Assembly: GCA_905216095.1 (NCBI GenBank)
Contig: CAJMSQ010000001.1
Coordinates: 1-64,000, forward strand
DNA length: 64,000 nt
DNA from: an uncultured bacterium
Lineage (GTDB): Bacteria; Bacteroidota; Bacteroidia; Bacteroidales; Bacteroidaceae
Reading direction: 5' to 3'
Below, piece by piece: positions 9,441 to 17,360 of this stretch (positions are counted from its first letter, which is position 1; every line of letters begins with the position of its first letter). Under the pieces are notes generated by a model, which worked only from the letters and a program-made list of their open reading frames with translations, searched no databases and was not told where the DNA came from. Made by a program: the position numbers and the translations under genes.

Positions 9441-10525
9441 AATTCTAATTTATTTGCGGTTATATGTGTTAGTATGCTTTCTGCTATGACTTCTCCTAAT
9501 CTCGGAGGTACAGCATTGCCTATATATCTAGATGCTTTGGTAATAGCGACATACTCTTCGTCAGCAAAAAATTTATATGTTTTCGGAAAAGTTTGTATCA
9601 GGGCAGCTTCTCTAATAGAAATAGCCCGGTCTTGGGTCGGGTGCCCGAACCTGCCGTTACCTAAACCGGTACATTGAGTTGTCATAGTAGGGGCAGGTTT
9701 TTCCCATACCATTCTCCCGTAAACACTCCCGAATGATCGCCCTCTATCGGTTTTATGACATCGTAATCGCAAATACTCCGGCCAATCTTTCCAACTACCT
9801 CCATATGGAGTGTGATGAAGGCGTTCAAGATTCAATGACGACAATGCTTTGGCTCTATGCAACGGGTCGTTTTTATCGGTTTCTCCGGCCTTGATCTCGG
9901 GTAAATCACCGATCGTTTCTTTCACTGTTTTATATTCATTAGGCTTATGTGTAGGTTTGATCAATTTGATATCTCCTAATCGCGAAGCCAATAACACCAA
10001 TCGTTTTCTAGTTTGCGGTATTCCATAATCCGGACAATATACAGGTCTTACCCATACATAATACCCTTCATTTTTCAAAAGATTCTCGAAATCGGTTAAA
10101 ACAGGTTTTTCTTTGAATGATAAGATTTGAGCTACATTTTCCATCGTAACGATGTCGGGGTGTATCCCCTTGACTATTCGTCCGAATTCGTATAATAAAT
10201 CGTATTTATTCGGATCTTTCTTTTTGTTTTTGAATGCATACGACGAAAACGGTTGGCAAGGAGCGCATCCTGCCAAAACTCGAATAGAACCTTTTCCGTA
10301 AATTGTCCGTATTTCATCCGGAGAAACCGCCTTAATATCTTTATATATAAATTTCGCTTCGTTATTCGTTTCATAGGCATATTGGCAGGTCGCATCAAGA
10401 TCATACCCTGCAAGGATATTGAATCCCCTGCTTTTCATTCCGAAGCTCAATCCGCCGATACCGCAAAAGAGGTCAATGACTTCTATCGGTGGAAGCGATT
10501 CCTTTTTAATATCATTCTTTTTCAT
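9437..10525 (-). CDS. DNA (cytosine-5-)-methyltransferase
   Basis: A 362-residue C5-methylase with the standard motif order: motif I DLFCGIGGLSFGMKSRGF, motif IV GCAPCQPFSSYAF with the catalytic Cys, motif VI ENVAQ, motif VIII QTRKRLVLLASR, and motif X GNAVPPRLGEVIAESI. The target-recognition region lies at about residues 215-280; the target site cannot be read from it. It starts 25 bp after the MjaI-like endonuclease gene and overlaps the GHKL ATPase gene by 4 bp. A second methylase next to a complete beta-class methylase/endonuclease pair suggests a composite system or a double-protected site. Confidence 0.93.
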   Translation of the reverse strand: MKKNDIKKESLPPIEVIDLFCGIGGLSFGMKSRGFNILAGYDLDATCQYAYETNNEAKFIYKDIKAVSPDEIRTIYGKGSIRVLAGCAPCQPFSSYAFKNKKKDPNKYDLLYEFGRIVKGIHPDIVTMENVAQILSFKEKPVLTDFENLLKNEGYYVWVRPVYCPDYGIPQTRKRLVLLASRLGDIKLIKPTHKPNEYKTVKETIGDLPEIKAGETDKNDPLHRAKALSSLNLERLHHTPYGGSWKDWPEYLRLRCHKTDRGRSFGSVYGRMVWEKPAPTMTTQCTGLGNGRFGHPTQDRAISIREAALIQTFPKTYKFFADEEYVAITKASRYIGNAVPPRLGEVIAESILTHITANKLEL

Positions 10526-10550
10526 AATCCGATTTCAAAACAGAATATAC

Positions 10551-11234
10551 TTAATTCGATAATCGGTCTATTTCAGATCGAATCTGCTCCACGACTTCTT
10601 TATTGGCTATTTCGCCATCCAAACTAAATACTATAAATACATTTCCGCCATATTGCTCTTTGAATGATTCGAAACTCGCTTTCATCCGTTCCGTTAGAGA
10701 ATAACTTCCGAAATTGGCACTTGCAGTTATCGGCTTGATTTGTATGCCTATCGCTTTATCTCCGACTTTTGCAATATAGTCAATATCTCCGGCATGATCC
10801 AATTCGGGATCGCTTTCTTCAAAAGTTATGTCGGAAAATATTTTGGCTAAACCATCGTTGATAACGGACTTTTCTCGTAAATAACCGTCGTAAGTACGAT
10901 TTATGGTAAGATTATAAATATAATCAATACAATCTTGTTCAGTCAACTCTCGAAAAGCGGATTCCCATTCGGGTATAACGACTTCTGTAATTTTAGCATA
11001 TAGCCGTTCTCCTAATTCTTTCAAACTTTCTATCGTTATTTTTGTCGGGTTCTTACCTGCTGTATGGGCGTTATCGAAATACCATGATTGCCACTCTTCG
11101 AAAGAGGATGGTTGGCAATCACGTATAAGAGCCATAACAGCACCGACTTTATTAGGACGGGATAATTGATAAGTTTGGCAAGCATAGTTCAGAACTCGTT
11201 CCTTTTTCCCGAAATTCATTGAATATCTATCCAT
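10551..11234 (-). CDS. MjaI family type II restriction endonuclease
   Basis: A 227-residue protein that I match to the MjaI endonuclease family by its N-terminus, FGKKERVLNYACQTYQLSRP followed by NKVGAVMALI. The prototype MjaI cuts CTAG. A PD-(D/E)xK-like core is plausible at about residues 150-175, with HAGDIDYIAKVGDKAIGIQIK carrying an acidic residue and QIK. It lies 4 bp after the methylase gene in one operon, as expected for a methylase/endonuclease pair. CTAG as target is inferred from the family. Confidence 0.8.
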   Translation of the reverse strand: MDRYSMNFGKKERVLNYACQTYQLSRPNKVGAVMALIRDCQPSSFEEWQSWYFDNAHTAGKNPTKITIESLKELGERLYAKITEVVIPEWESAFRELTEQDCIDYIYNLTINRTYDGYLREKSVINDGLAKIFSDITFEESDPELDHAGDIDYIAKVGDKAIGIQIKPITASANFGSYSLTERMKASFESFKEQYGGNVFIVFSLDGEIANKEVVEQIRSEIDRLSN

Positions 11235-11238
11235 AACA

Positions 11239-12522
11239 TTATAGGTTTATCAGTTTCTCGAATTTGTTTTTATATTTGAAATCAAAAGAATAGTCCACGT
11301 CTGCCAAACCATTTTTCAGCATATGTGCATTTATAAAAGTCTTGTTATCCAAGTATAAGTAACACAACAACAAATCTTTATCATCATACTTTACGGCATC
11401 GTAACGCAAAAAGACCTTCCTGCCTTTTGTCTTTTCCACAAGAAATTCTGTCGCATTAGCATTGACAGATGGCTTTTCTTTGATTCCGAGCAGTCGTATG
11501 GTAAGTCCATTGTTCAATACAATAGTATTTGGTGACAAGATCGTTTTTACAGAAAAATACTCTTCCCGTTCTTTCTTGTCTTTATCTATCCGTGAACCGA
11601 ATTGCAATTTCTTAATCTCGATTTTGCATTCCATTTTGTGCGGGTCACTGAATCTATAAGGCAAAGTTTTCATCTTTTCGTCGATGTCGAAAACAGATCT
11701 ATCGTTGCTGTATCTATATTCTATATTGCCGAACGAAAAGGATGAAGCGACCTTTTCCTCATAGTATTTTTTATAATCGGGATTTATTTCATACCCGATA
11801 GAATTACGTTGCAGATTACGCGCTGCCAAAGCCGTAGTTCCGCTACCCATGAATGGATCGAATACCGTTTCTCCAGCAAAAGAGAACATTTTGATTAAAC
11901 GGTGCGGCAATTCTTCAGGAAAGACAGCAATATGCCCATCTTGTTTTGCTCCGCCAAAATTCCAATGGGAGGCAAAAAAGGTATTCCACTCCTCTTTCGT
12001 CATTGCCGAGCATTTTTTTTGTTCGGCAGTGGGAACTGGTGCTTTGCCTTGCTTTTTGAATATCAGAATGAACTCATAATCGATTTTCAGAATACCGTTC
12101 CGAGGATATGGGAAACTTCCCATAACCGCTCCTCCACCGGTCGTGTTCATTGTGGTCTGCTTTTGCCATATAATCGCTCCCATATAATCCATTCCGAGCG
12201 ACTCGCAAAAACGAATGATTTCTGTTCTTATAGGTATTACTTTATAGCGTCCGTAATAAACGGAGCGAGCGAATTGATCCCCGATATTTACACACAAACG
12301 GCAACCGTCGTGCAATATACGATTGCATTCCGACCATACGGTATTCAAATTATTGATATAACTTTCGTAACTATCATGGAATCCGATTTGACTATCGGTT
12401 CCATAATCTTTTAATTGCCAATACGGTGGCGATGTAATTATCAAATGAACGGATTTATCCGGGATCATAGATAGATTCCGACTATCACCATTAATAAGCG
12501 TATGCGTTGTTTTTATTTCCAT
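11239..12522 (-). CDS. Beta-class DNA methyltransferase fused to an SNase-like domain
   Basis: A 427-residue protein. Residues 1-270 are a site-specific methylase of the beta class: motif IV TSPPYWQLKDYG comes first and the AdoMet motif DPFMGSGTTALAARNL comes later. TSPPYW favours N4-cytosine methylation, which fits the MjaI-type partner. Residues about 310-427 resemble staphylococcal-nuclease (TNase) domains: TIVLNNGLTIRLLGIKEK, then a segment like the SNase beta-barrel, then LYLDNKTFINAHMLKNGLAD. The arginine equivalent to SNase Arg87 appears to be Leu (DLLLCYLYL), so the domain may only bind nucleic acid. The gene overlaps the controller gene by 10 bp. Confidence 0.88.
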   Translation of the reverse strand: MEIKTTHTLINGDSRNLSMIPDKSVHLIITSPPYWQLKDYGTDSQIGFHDSYESYINNLNTVWSECNRILHDGCRLCVNIGDQFARSVYYGRYKVIPIRTEIIRFCESLGMDYMGAIIWQKQTTMNTTGGGAVMGSFPYPRNGILKIDYEFILIFKKQGKAPVPTAEQKKCSAMTKEEWNTFFASHWNFGGAKQDGHIAVFPEELPHRLIKMFSFAGETVFDPFMGSGTTALAARNLQRNSIGYEINPDYKKYYEEKVASSFSFGNIEYRYSNDRSVFDIDEKMKTLPYRFSDPHKMECKIEIKKLQFGSRIDKDKKEREEYFSVKTILSPNTIVLNNGLTIRLLGIKEKPSVNANATEFLVEKTKGRKVFLRYDAVKYDDKDLLLCYLYLDNKTFINAHMLKNGLADVDYSFDFKYKNKFEKLINL

Positions 12523-12800
12523 ATTCTATCATCCACTATTATTCTCAAAGCCTTATCAGCAATGTTTTTATCTTTTCCTATAACTGCGTTTACTCTATCT
12601 GCAATCCAAAGGCTTAGTAATTCATCTCGCTCAATATTCAATATAGAGGAAAGATGGACTACTTGTTCTCTTTTAGCGAATCGATCTCCACGTTCGATTC
12701 GGCTATACATAGATATATCTATGTTTAGAGCTATTGCTAATTCTTTTTGTAGCAATCCATTTTTAATTCGAGCCTCTTTTATTCTTTGAGCAAATAGCAT
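12513..12800 (-). CDS. XRE-family controller (C) protein of the restriction-modification system
   Basis: A 95-residue protein with an N-terminal HTH_3 domain: RIKEARIKNGLLQKELAIAL, then NIDISMYSRIERGDRF as the recognition helix region. Size, position at the head of the operon and a palindromic operator over its own promoter fit a C protein that delays endonuclease expression when the system enters a new host. The start at 12800 lies about 20 nt after the predicted transcription start. Confidence 0.85.
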   Translation of the reverse strand: MLFAQRIKEARIKNGLLQKELAIALNIDISMYSRIERGDRFAKREQVVHLSSILNIERDELLSLWIADRVNAVIGKDKNIADKALRIIVDDRIWK

Positions 12801-12813
12801 TTTATGTTTCGTT

Positions 12814-12837
12814 ATTTGTCATTATTTGACAAATGTA
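12814..12837 (-). promoter_or_regulatory. Operator and -7 box of the restriction-modification operon
   Basis: ATTTGTCA (12814-12821) and TGACAAAT (12827-12834) form a perfect 8-bp inverted repeat with a 5-bp spacer. It overlaps the minus-strand -7 element TACATTTG (12837 to 12830). No good -33 match is seen, as often at regulated promoters. A C-protein dimer bound here would control the whole operon. Confidence 0.7.
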
Positions 12838-13023
12838 CAGTTTTTATTTGATTCGTGCATAATAAAAGCCTCTGTTTTTAACGATCTCACGCTTTTTTAT
12901 TGAATGACACAATCTTATGTCTAAATTGATATTGCAACCAAAAGAGAAAAATATGATGTTGTTTCGTATTCTTTTTAACTGCGCTGTTGATGGGAGGAAA
13001 GTGCAAGAAGAGGCGAAATTCAG

Positions 13024-13092
13024 TTTAGTTTATCCCATTAGCCTATATATGCTAAATCAAAGTAAACTAAATTTAGGTAGGCATATATGCCT
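13024..13092. repeat. Nested palindromes in the island edge
   Basis: TTTAGTTTA (13024-13032) pairs with TAAACTAAA (13063-13071), and TTAGC (13038-13042) with GCTAA (13051-13055) inside it. A perfect 14-bp palindrome, AGGCATATATGCCT, follows at 13079-13092. The three together could form cruciforms or an operator cluster. Confidence 0.5.
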
Positions 13093-13123
13093 TTCCATAT
13101 GCCTATGACTTGATAGAAATAGC

Positions 13124-13131
13124 TACCTTTG
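13124..13131 (+). promoter_or_regulatory. Orphan -7 element
   Basis: TACCTTTG matches the Bacteroidota -7 box. No gene follows on this strand: the next gene is convergent and ends at 13336. It may be the remnant of a lost gene or the promoter of a short RNA. No good -33 box is seen. Confidence 0.35.
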
Positions 13132-13335
13132 CGAAGAACAAAACCCCAATAGGGATATACTCATAAGACTGAGGTTTGTCATTTTCTCTTTTGGCTGCAA
13201 CAATTCATTGATGCGCTTCAACAATATATTCTCAGAAGAGCGATTAGTTGTTAGGAAAAATGGCTTGAAAAACACTTTTAGTACGACCAAGTGCAAAGGA
13301 TGAAACTAAGTGAAATGTGAAAAACGGAGAATCGC

Positions 13336-13947
13336 TTAAATTATTGATTTTGTTCCTATTTTGTTTCCTTTGCCAGTAGAATAAAACGCTATTGCGTTGG
13401 TATGTAAATGATTAATCATTTGTAGAATAACATTTCTCAGGTATATCATGTCTTTCAGCCGGATGCCGTCTTCAACGATGGGATGGTCGTAGTGGTCGAT
13501 GAAGAAATTCTCCACGCGGTGGGAATAGGTGAATCCGCAATGCCGGTAGAACAGGCGGGTGGAGGGGACGTCGCCCGTTCCGACAATCATCCGTTCGTAT
13601 CTTCCGCTATAGTATGCTGTCAGGAAACGGATGAATGTCTTCCCGTATCCCTGCCGTTGCGCATCGGGGACTACGGCCAGGTTCTTCAGTTCGCAGGTGT
13701 TTCCGCCTTCGTCGGTGACCACACAAACGGCCTTTACACCGTTGTCTCTGAGCACGAACATCTCGCCGCGCTCCAGATAGCGGTCTATCATAGACTCCTG
13801 TTCATCGCCGAGGAGCAGGAGACCGAGGTATTGTTTCCTGTCCGTCAGCACCCGGGTTATACAGACTTCGTCCAGCCGTTCTAAATCGTTTTTTGCCGCT
13901 TTTGTAATATTGGAACGAGACTTTTCCACTGTATCCTTGTCCTGCAT
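13336..13947 (-). CDS. GNAT family N-acetyltransferase
   Basis: A 203-residue protein with a GNAT acetyl-CoA-binding core: CELKNLAVVPDAQRQGYGKT carries the beta4 strand and the Q/RxxGxG/A loop, followed by helix FIRFLTAYY and the SxxFYxxxGF-type end TRLFYRHCGFTYSHR. The substrate is unknown. It is a single gene with its own promoter. The last 40 residues after the GNAT fold have no recognised motif. Confidence 0.85.
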   Translation of the reverse strand: MQDKDTVEKSRSNITKAAKNDLERLDEVCITRVLTDRKQYLGLLLLGDEQESMIDRYLERGEMFVLRDNGVKAVCVVTDEGGNTCELKNLAVVPDAQRQGYGKTFIRFLTAYYSGRYERMIVGTGDVPSTRLFYRHCGFTYSHRVENFFIDHYDHPIVEDGIRLKDMIYLRNVILQMINHLHTNAIAFYSTGKGNKIGTKSII

Positions 13948-13972
13948 ATTCCGGTTTGTTGGGTTTCAGGCG

Positions 13973-13980
13973 CAAAAGTA
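13973..13980 (-). promoter_or_regulatory. -7 promoter element of the GNAT gene
   Basis: On the minus strand this reads TACTTTTG, a match to TAnnTTTG, 26 bp upstream of the GNAT start codon. Confidence 0.55.
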
Positions 13981-14452
13981 GCTGAAATTCATGATACATT
14001 CTTCCTTTCGGAGAATAATATTTCGGTCGGGTCGTTCATTGCAAGCGCATGGAGCTTTGCGTTCGTGGTCAAGGGAACCTTAGTTGTTTTTATGTTCGTA
14101 CCGGTTTTCCGCCTCCCATCGAAGGGACACGGCTAAACCGCGCGGGGATAAATGTTAAATATATCCGTACCACTTGCACGGGTGGAAATATCTAACTATT
14201 TTTACAGATGAAAAAGCAGAAAAGCGGGGCGGCGGTTTAACCGTCCCGAAAGCCTCAACGTCTAAGACGAGTTATAACAAACTCAATCTTATAACCGCGA
14301 AACTTCAAAACAAATCTAGCTTGTTTCATTTCTGCAATTTCTGCAAGTATTAAAGGTTGTCCGTACTATATTCGGACGTTACGCCCGGACTTTCCGGGAC
14401 TTACAACGGGGTGCTACTAACGCCCCGTTTTTATTTGTGTACATTGCAAGCT
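13981..14452. other. 470-bp intergenic stretch without a recognised gene
   Basis: No coding frame is convincing. It contains small inverted repeats (GTTATAA and TTATAAC near 14270-14305; CGGTT and AACCG near 14240) and ends in a rho-independent terminator on the plus strand. A non-coding transcript is possible, but I recognise no RNA family. Confidence 0.4.
14406..14432 (+). terminator. Rho-independent terminator
   Basis: ACGGGG (14406-14411) pairs with CCCCGT (14423-14428) and runs into a T tract. No plus-strand gene lies directly upstream, which suggests an unannotated RNA or a decayed gene. Confidence 0.65.
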
Positions 14453-14460
14453 GTTTTAAC
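14453..14460. repeat. Left copy of 8-bp target duplication
   Basis: GTTTTAAC directly abuts the left end of the ISL3-type element and recurs at 15884-15891 at its right end. Confidence 0.9.
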
Positions 14461-14474
14461 GGCTCAGTAGAAAA

Positions 14475-15467
14475 TCAGTGGGGATAAGCATAAAGTTTTG
14501 CGATACGGAAAAGGAAGAACTTCTTGTCGGCAACACCTCTGAGGTTGGCCCTGAAGAGTTTGATTTTGGCATTGAATGACTCTGCCATTGCATTGGAAGA
14601 GCGATGGTTGTAGAAGTTTAGTATTTCATCGTAATGCTCGTGGAAAGTCGCGGCAATGACGTTGAATGAATGGAATCCGGCTTCCTCCACCTTATTGTAC
14701 CATTTGGCCATCGACAGCCGGGCTGCGTCTTTGATTGTGTTCTTTGAGAATATCATCCGCAGGGAATGGCAGAGTCCGTATGCCTTCTGTATGTCCGGAT
14801 ATTCCTCAAACAGTATTTCCGCCCGTCGTTTCTGCCTGTCAGTCCATTTGTCGGCAGACTTGAACAGCAGATAACGCGACCGGATGAGCAGTTCCTTGCG
14901 GGTGTCGCCATTGGGGTATCGGAACGGGACATAGTCCTCTCCGTTCAGTTTAGCCTCCTCCATCTCGTCGTTGGCCTGTTGTATGGCATCCCAGCGGTGC
15001 CTGATCCTAAGTTCCTGAACCGCGTCACAGGCAAGCTTCTGGATGTGGAACCGATCGATGACACGACTGGCTTTAGGGAAAACTGTACGGACAATCTTAC
15101 GCATTGAATCAGACAAATCGAGAGTGACTTCCTTGACCGCATCACGTTTGTCATCGTCAATACGCAGCAGCACGGCGATGACATCTTCTGATTTTGTACC
15201 CGCCACGACGGCCACCAGTGACCGCTCTCTTGTACGGGCATCGCGATTGGTGACAAAGGTGTACAACTCGCCATTGGACAGTGAGGATTCATCTATTGCC
15301 AGCCGTGGTCCAATATTGTCGTCAAACAGCAGCCACTCGTCAGCGTGCTCAAGCTGCTCCCAGTCGCGGTAGTTACTCAATGATTCCTTATATTGTTTCT
15401 CGAACGTATGACTGTCTATATGATAGAATTCCTCAAGCGTACGGCAGGTCACCGGGGATGTCTCCAT
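14475..15467 (-). CDS. ISAon1-type transposase, catalytic part
   Basis: A 330-residue DDE transposase of the ISL3 group. LAIDESSLSNGELYTFVTN carries the first acidic residue, ASRVIDRFHIQKLACDA the second with the family's DRFH, and SSNAMAESFNAKIKLFRANL the glutamate region. The frame overlaps the N-terminal ORF by 35 bp in another frame, so a fused product would need programmed frameshifting. The in-frame ATG at 15467 gives a separate start. Confidence 0.9.
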   Translation of the reverse strand: METSPVTCRTLEEFYHIDSHTFEKQYKESLSNYRDWEQLEHADEWLLFDDNIGPRLAIDESSLSNGELYTFVTNRDARTRERSLVAVVAGTKSEDVIAVLLRIDDDKRDAVKEVTLDLSDSMRKIVRTVFPKASRVIDRFHIQKLACDAVQELRIRHRWDAIQQANDEMEEAKLNGEDYVPFRYPNGDTRKELLIRSRYLLFKSADKWTDRQKRRAEILFEEYPDIQKAYGLCHSLRMIFSKNTIKDAARLSMAKWYNKVEEAGFHSFNVIAATFHEHYDEILNFYNHRSSNAMAESFNAKIKLFRANLRGVADKKFFLFRIAKLYAYPH

Positions 15468-15819
15468 ACGTTTCTTTAAAAAAAGCCCCGAATTCTTTGG
15501 AGTAACGTGTGCCTTTGGCTACGACATCCAGATCTATCGGTATGCTGAAACTTTTGCCCGTACGGGTATCTATCCAGCGCCTGCGTCGAATCCGGAGAAT
15601 CACCTTGTGGTCTCTTATAGGAAAATCCGTGACACTGACTGCCTCCATGAAGCCTTTGGAATCAAAATGGACATCTCCGCTTAGCTCAGGATTCATCTTC
15701 TCATCGAGACTTACATGTATCTCCGATTCTGTCTGTTCTATGCCGACGATTGTAAAGTAATCAAGTATCTGCGCGGGCAGAACCATCTGTGCCAGCATCT
15801 GTAAATGTTCGTTTTCCAT
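15433..15819 (-). CDS. ISAon1-type transposase N-terminal region protein
   Basis: A 128-residue protein matching the short first ORF of ISAon1-type elements. It has an ILDYFTIVGIEQTESEIHVS start and RDHKVILRIRRRRWIDTRTG, a basic segment likely to contact DNA ends. It precedes the catalytic ORF and overlaps it by 35 bp. Confidence 0.85.
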   Translation of the reverse strand: MENEHLQMLAQMVLPAQILDYFTIVGIEQTESEIHVSLDEKMNPELSGDVHFDSKGFMEAVSVTDFPIRDHKVILRIRRRRWIDTRTGKSFSIPIDLDVVAKGTRYSKEFGAFFKETYGDIPGDLPYA

Positions 15820-15883
15820 GCCACAAAGTTCGATATAACTTTTGACTATGAAAATTTTATCCCCATTAATTTTCTACTGACCC

Positions 15884-15891
15884 GTTTTAAC
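15884..15891. repeat. Right copy of 8-bp target duplication
   Basis: GTTTTAAC matches 14453-14460 and marks the right boundary of the insertion. Confidence 0.9.
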
Positions 15892-15956
15892 TACTTTACG
15901 CAAAGCGTATCCGTTCTCTCACAATATACACACGGTACAAAGGACAACGCATGGCC

Positions 15957-16046
15957 TCATTTATAGTCGTCGCCGTTGCCGTCCTCCAGCACGCTCATCT
16001 GCTGGATGGCAATGCGATTGATCCTGACGAGGCGTTCGCCTTGCGG
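15957..16046 (-). pseudogene. C-terminal scrap of a KilA-N domain gene
   Basis: Read on the minus strand this gives RINRIAIQQMSVLEDG followed by NGDDYK and a stop. It matches the tail of the KilA-N remnant at 24939 (RLNRIAIQQMSVLED). The rest of the gene is missing; the fragment begins right at the stop codon of the DUF4143 ATPase gene, as if joined by deletion or insertion. Confidence 0.75.
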
Positions 16047-16048
16047 CA

Positions 16049-17347
16049 TTACGACCCAAATATTCCCAAAATGGAATAAAGCGGAAAGTTCTCCATCCAC
16101 TCCTGGTCGCGATAGTCGGACATGGACAGACGCATACCCTTAAGGTTGGGGTTGTCATTGATGAAAGCACGCAGCGACTTTGCCTTGACATTCTCTTCCG
16201 CCTTCACCTCAATGGGAATAATCCTCGACTCCTTCTGCACTATAAAATCAAGTTCACCGTCACTTCTTTCGTTGCTCCAGTAATATATGTGAAGGCTGTC
16301 GAGGGCTACCATCTGCTGCAATACATATTGCTCTGTGAACATTCCCTTGAACTCTTCAAAGATATTGTCGCCTACCAACATCATGCTGGCCGGCGCCTCG
16401 CTCAGTGCCGCCAGCAATCCGAGGTCGAGGAAGAACAATTTGAAAGCCGACATGTCTTCATAGAATTTCAGAGGCAGTCCCGCTTTCTTCACTCTTGACA
16501 CCTTATATAATATGCCGCAGTCCATCAGCCACTGGATAGCCAGCTCGTAATCGGCAGCCCTTGCCCCCTTCTTCATCACGCCATAGACGAATTTCTTGTT
16601 CTCTTTAGACAATTGGGACGGTATGGACCTCATCACCATCATTATCCGCTGCACATTGTTCTGCGGAGCGTGTTTAGATATGTCATTGGTGTATGCGGTG
16701 AGAATCCGCTCCTGTATCTTTCGCACCATTGCAAGGTCTCTCTCCTTGACAAAGCAACTGACAGCTTCGGGCATGCCGCCTACATAATAATATTGCCGGA
16801 TATATTCAATGTATTTGCTTTTCAGTGCCGACAGCAGTTGCCAATCGGGATTTTGCAGCAGGCGGCAAAGCTGTTCGTTGCCTGTTGCCCAAAGAAATTC
16901 CTCATAGTCCAATGGATGGATGTCTATCATATCGACCTTGCCTACGGGGAATGATGTACCGGGATGCAACGCTATTCCGAGCAGAGAGCCGGCAACCATC
17001 ACATGATGTTCGGGAGCGTTTTCGCAAAAATACTTCAAGACTCCCAGTCCTCTGTTCACTTCCTGTATTTCGTCAAGGACGATTAGCGTCTCGCCGGCCT
17101 TTACGTTCACACCAGTCAGTGCCTGAAGAGCCAGCAGGATTCTATCGATGTCATAATCCTTGTCGAACAGTCCCCTTAATCTCTCATCAAGGTCGAAGTT
17201 GGCATAAAGAACATTTTTATATTCGTTTTTGCCAAATTCCTTCATCAGCCAAGTTTTTCCGACTTGCCTTGCACCTCTAAGTATCAAAGGCTTGCGATAA
17301 GCAGAAGCCTTCCATTCAAGGAGTTTTCCGTATGCCTTTCTTTTCAT
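16049..17347 (-). CDS. AAA ATPase with DUF4143 domain
   Basis: A 432-residue AAA_14/DUF4143 protein. Walker A is LRGARQVGKTWLMKEF, Walker B is LIVLDEIQEV, and a sensor-like HHVMVAGSLLG follows. The C-terminal half contains a DUF4143 nuclease-like domain with DGELDFIVQ and PIEVKAEENVKAKSL, similar to PD-(D/E)xK folds. Family members are common, often mobile, and of unsettled function; a DNA-related or toxin-antitoxin-like role has been proposed. It is transcribed away from the GTPase operon from tandem promoter repeats. Its 3' end abuts a KilA-N gene scrap. Confidence 0.88.
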   Translation of the reverse strand: MKRKAYGKLLEWKASAYRKPLILRGARQVGKTWLMKEFGKNEYKNVLYANFDLDERLRGLFDKDYDIDRILLALQALTGVNVKAGETLIVLDEIQEVNRGLGVLKYFCENAPEHHVMVAGSLLGIALHPGTSFPVGKVDMIDIHPLDYEEFLWATGNEQLCRLLQNPDWQLLSALKSKYIEYIRQYYYVGGMPEAVSCFVKERDLAMVRKIQERILTAYTNDISKHAPQNNVQRIMMVMRSIPSQLSKENKKFVYGVMKKGARAADYELAIQWLMDCGILYKVSRVKKAGLPLKFYEDMSAFKLFFLDLGLLAALSEAPASMMLVGDNIFEEFKGMFTEQYVLQQMVALDSLHIYYWSNERSDGELDFIVQKESRIIPIEVKAEENVKAKSLRAFINDNPNLKGMRLSMSDYRDQEWMENFPLYSILGIFGS

Positions 17348-17360
17348 GACTACACTTCTT

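Larger units (their letters stand above)
12932..13201. repeat. Inverted repeat pair bounding a 270-bp non-coding block
   Basis: TTGCAACCAAAAGAGAAAA at 12932 and, inverted, TTTTCTCTTTTGGCTGCAA ending at 13200 match at about 18 of 20 positions. Between them is AT-rich sequence with nested palindromes and no convincing gene; a 63-residue frame here has no family features. The size and ends resemble a small non-autonomous element or an island boundary. Confidence 0.45.
14461..15883 (-). mobile_element. ISL3-family (ISAon1-type) insertion sequence, 1,423 bp
   Basis: Terminal inverted repeats are at 14461-14487 (GG, C or G, TCAGTAGAAAAT, a variable triplet, TGGGGATAA) and inverted at 15857-15883. 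The element is flanked by an 8-bp direct repeat GTTTTAAC, the duplication size usual for ISL3. It carries two overlapping transposase frames on the minus strand. The perfect duplication suggests fairly recent insertion. Confidence 0.92.

Noticed and set aside
12917..13108. A 63-residue frame between the restriction operon and the GNAT gene
   Set aside because: It runs through the palindromic block, has no ribosome-binding or family support, and seems a chance frame.
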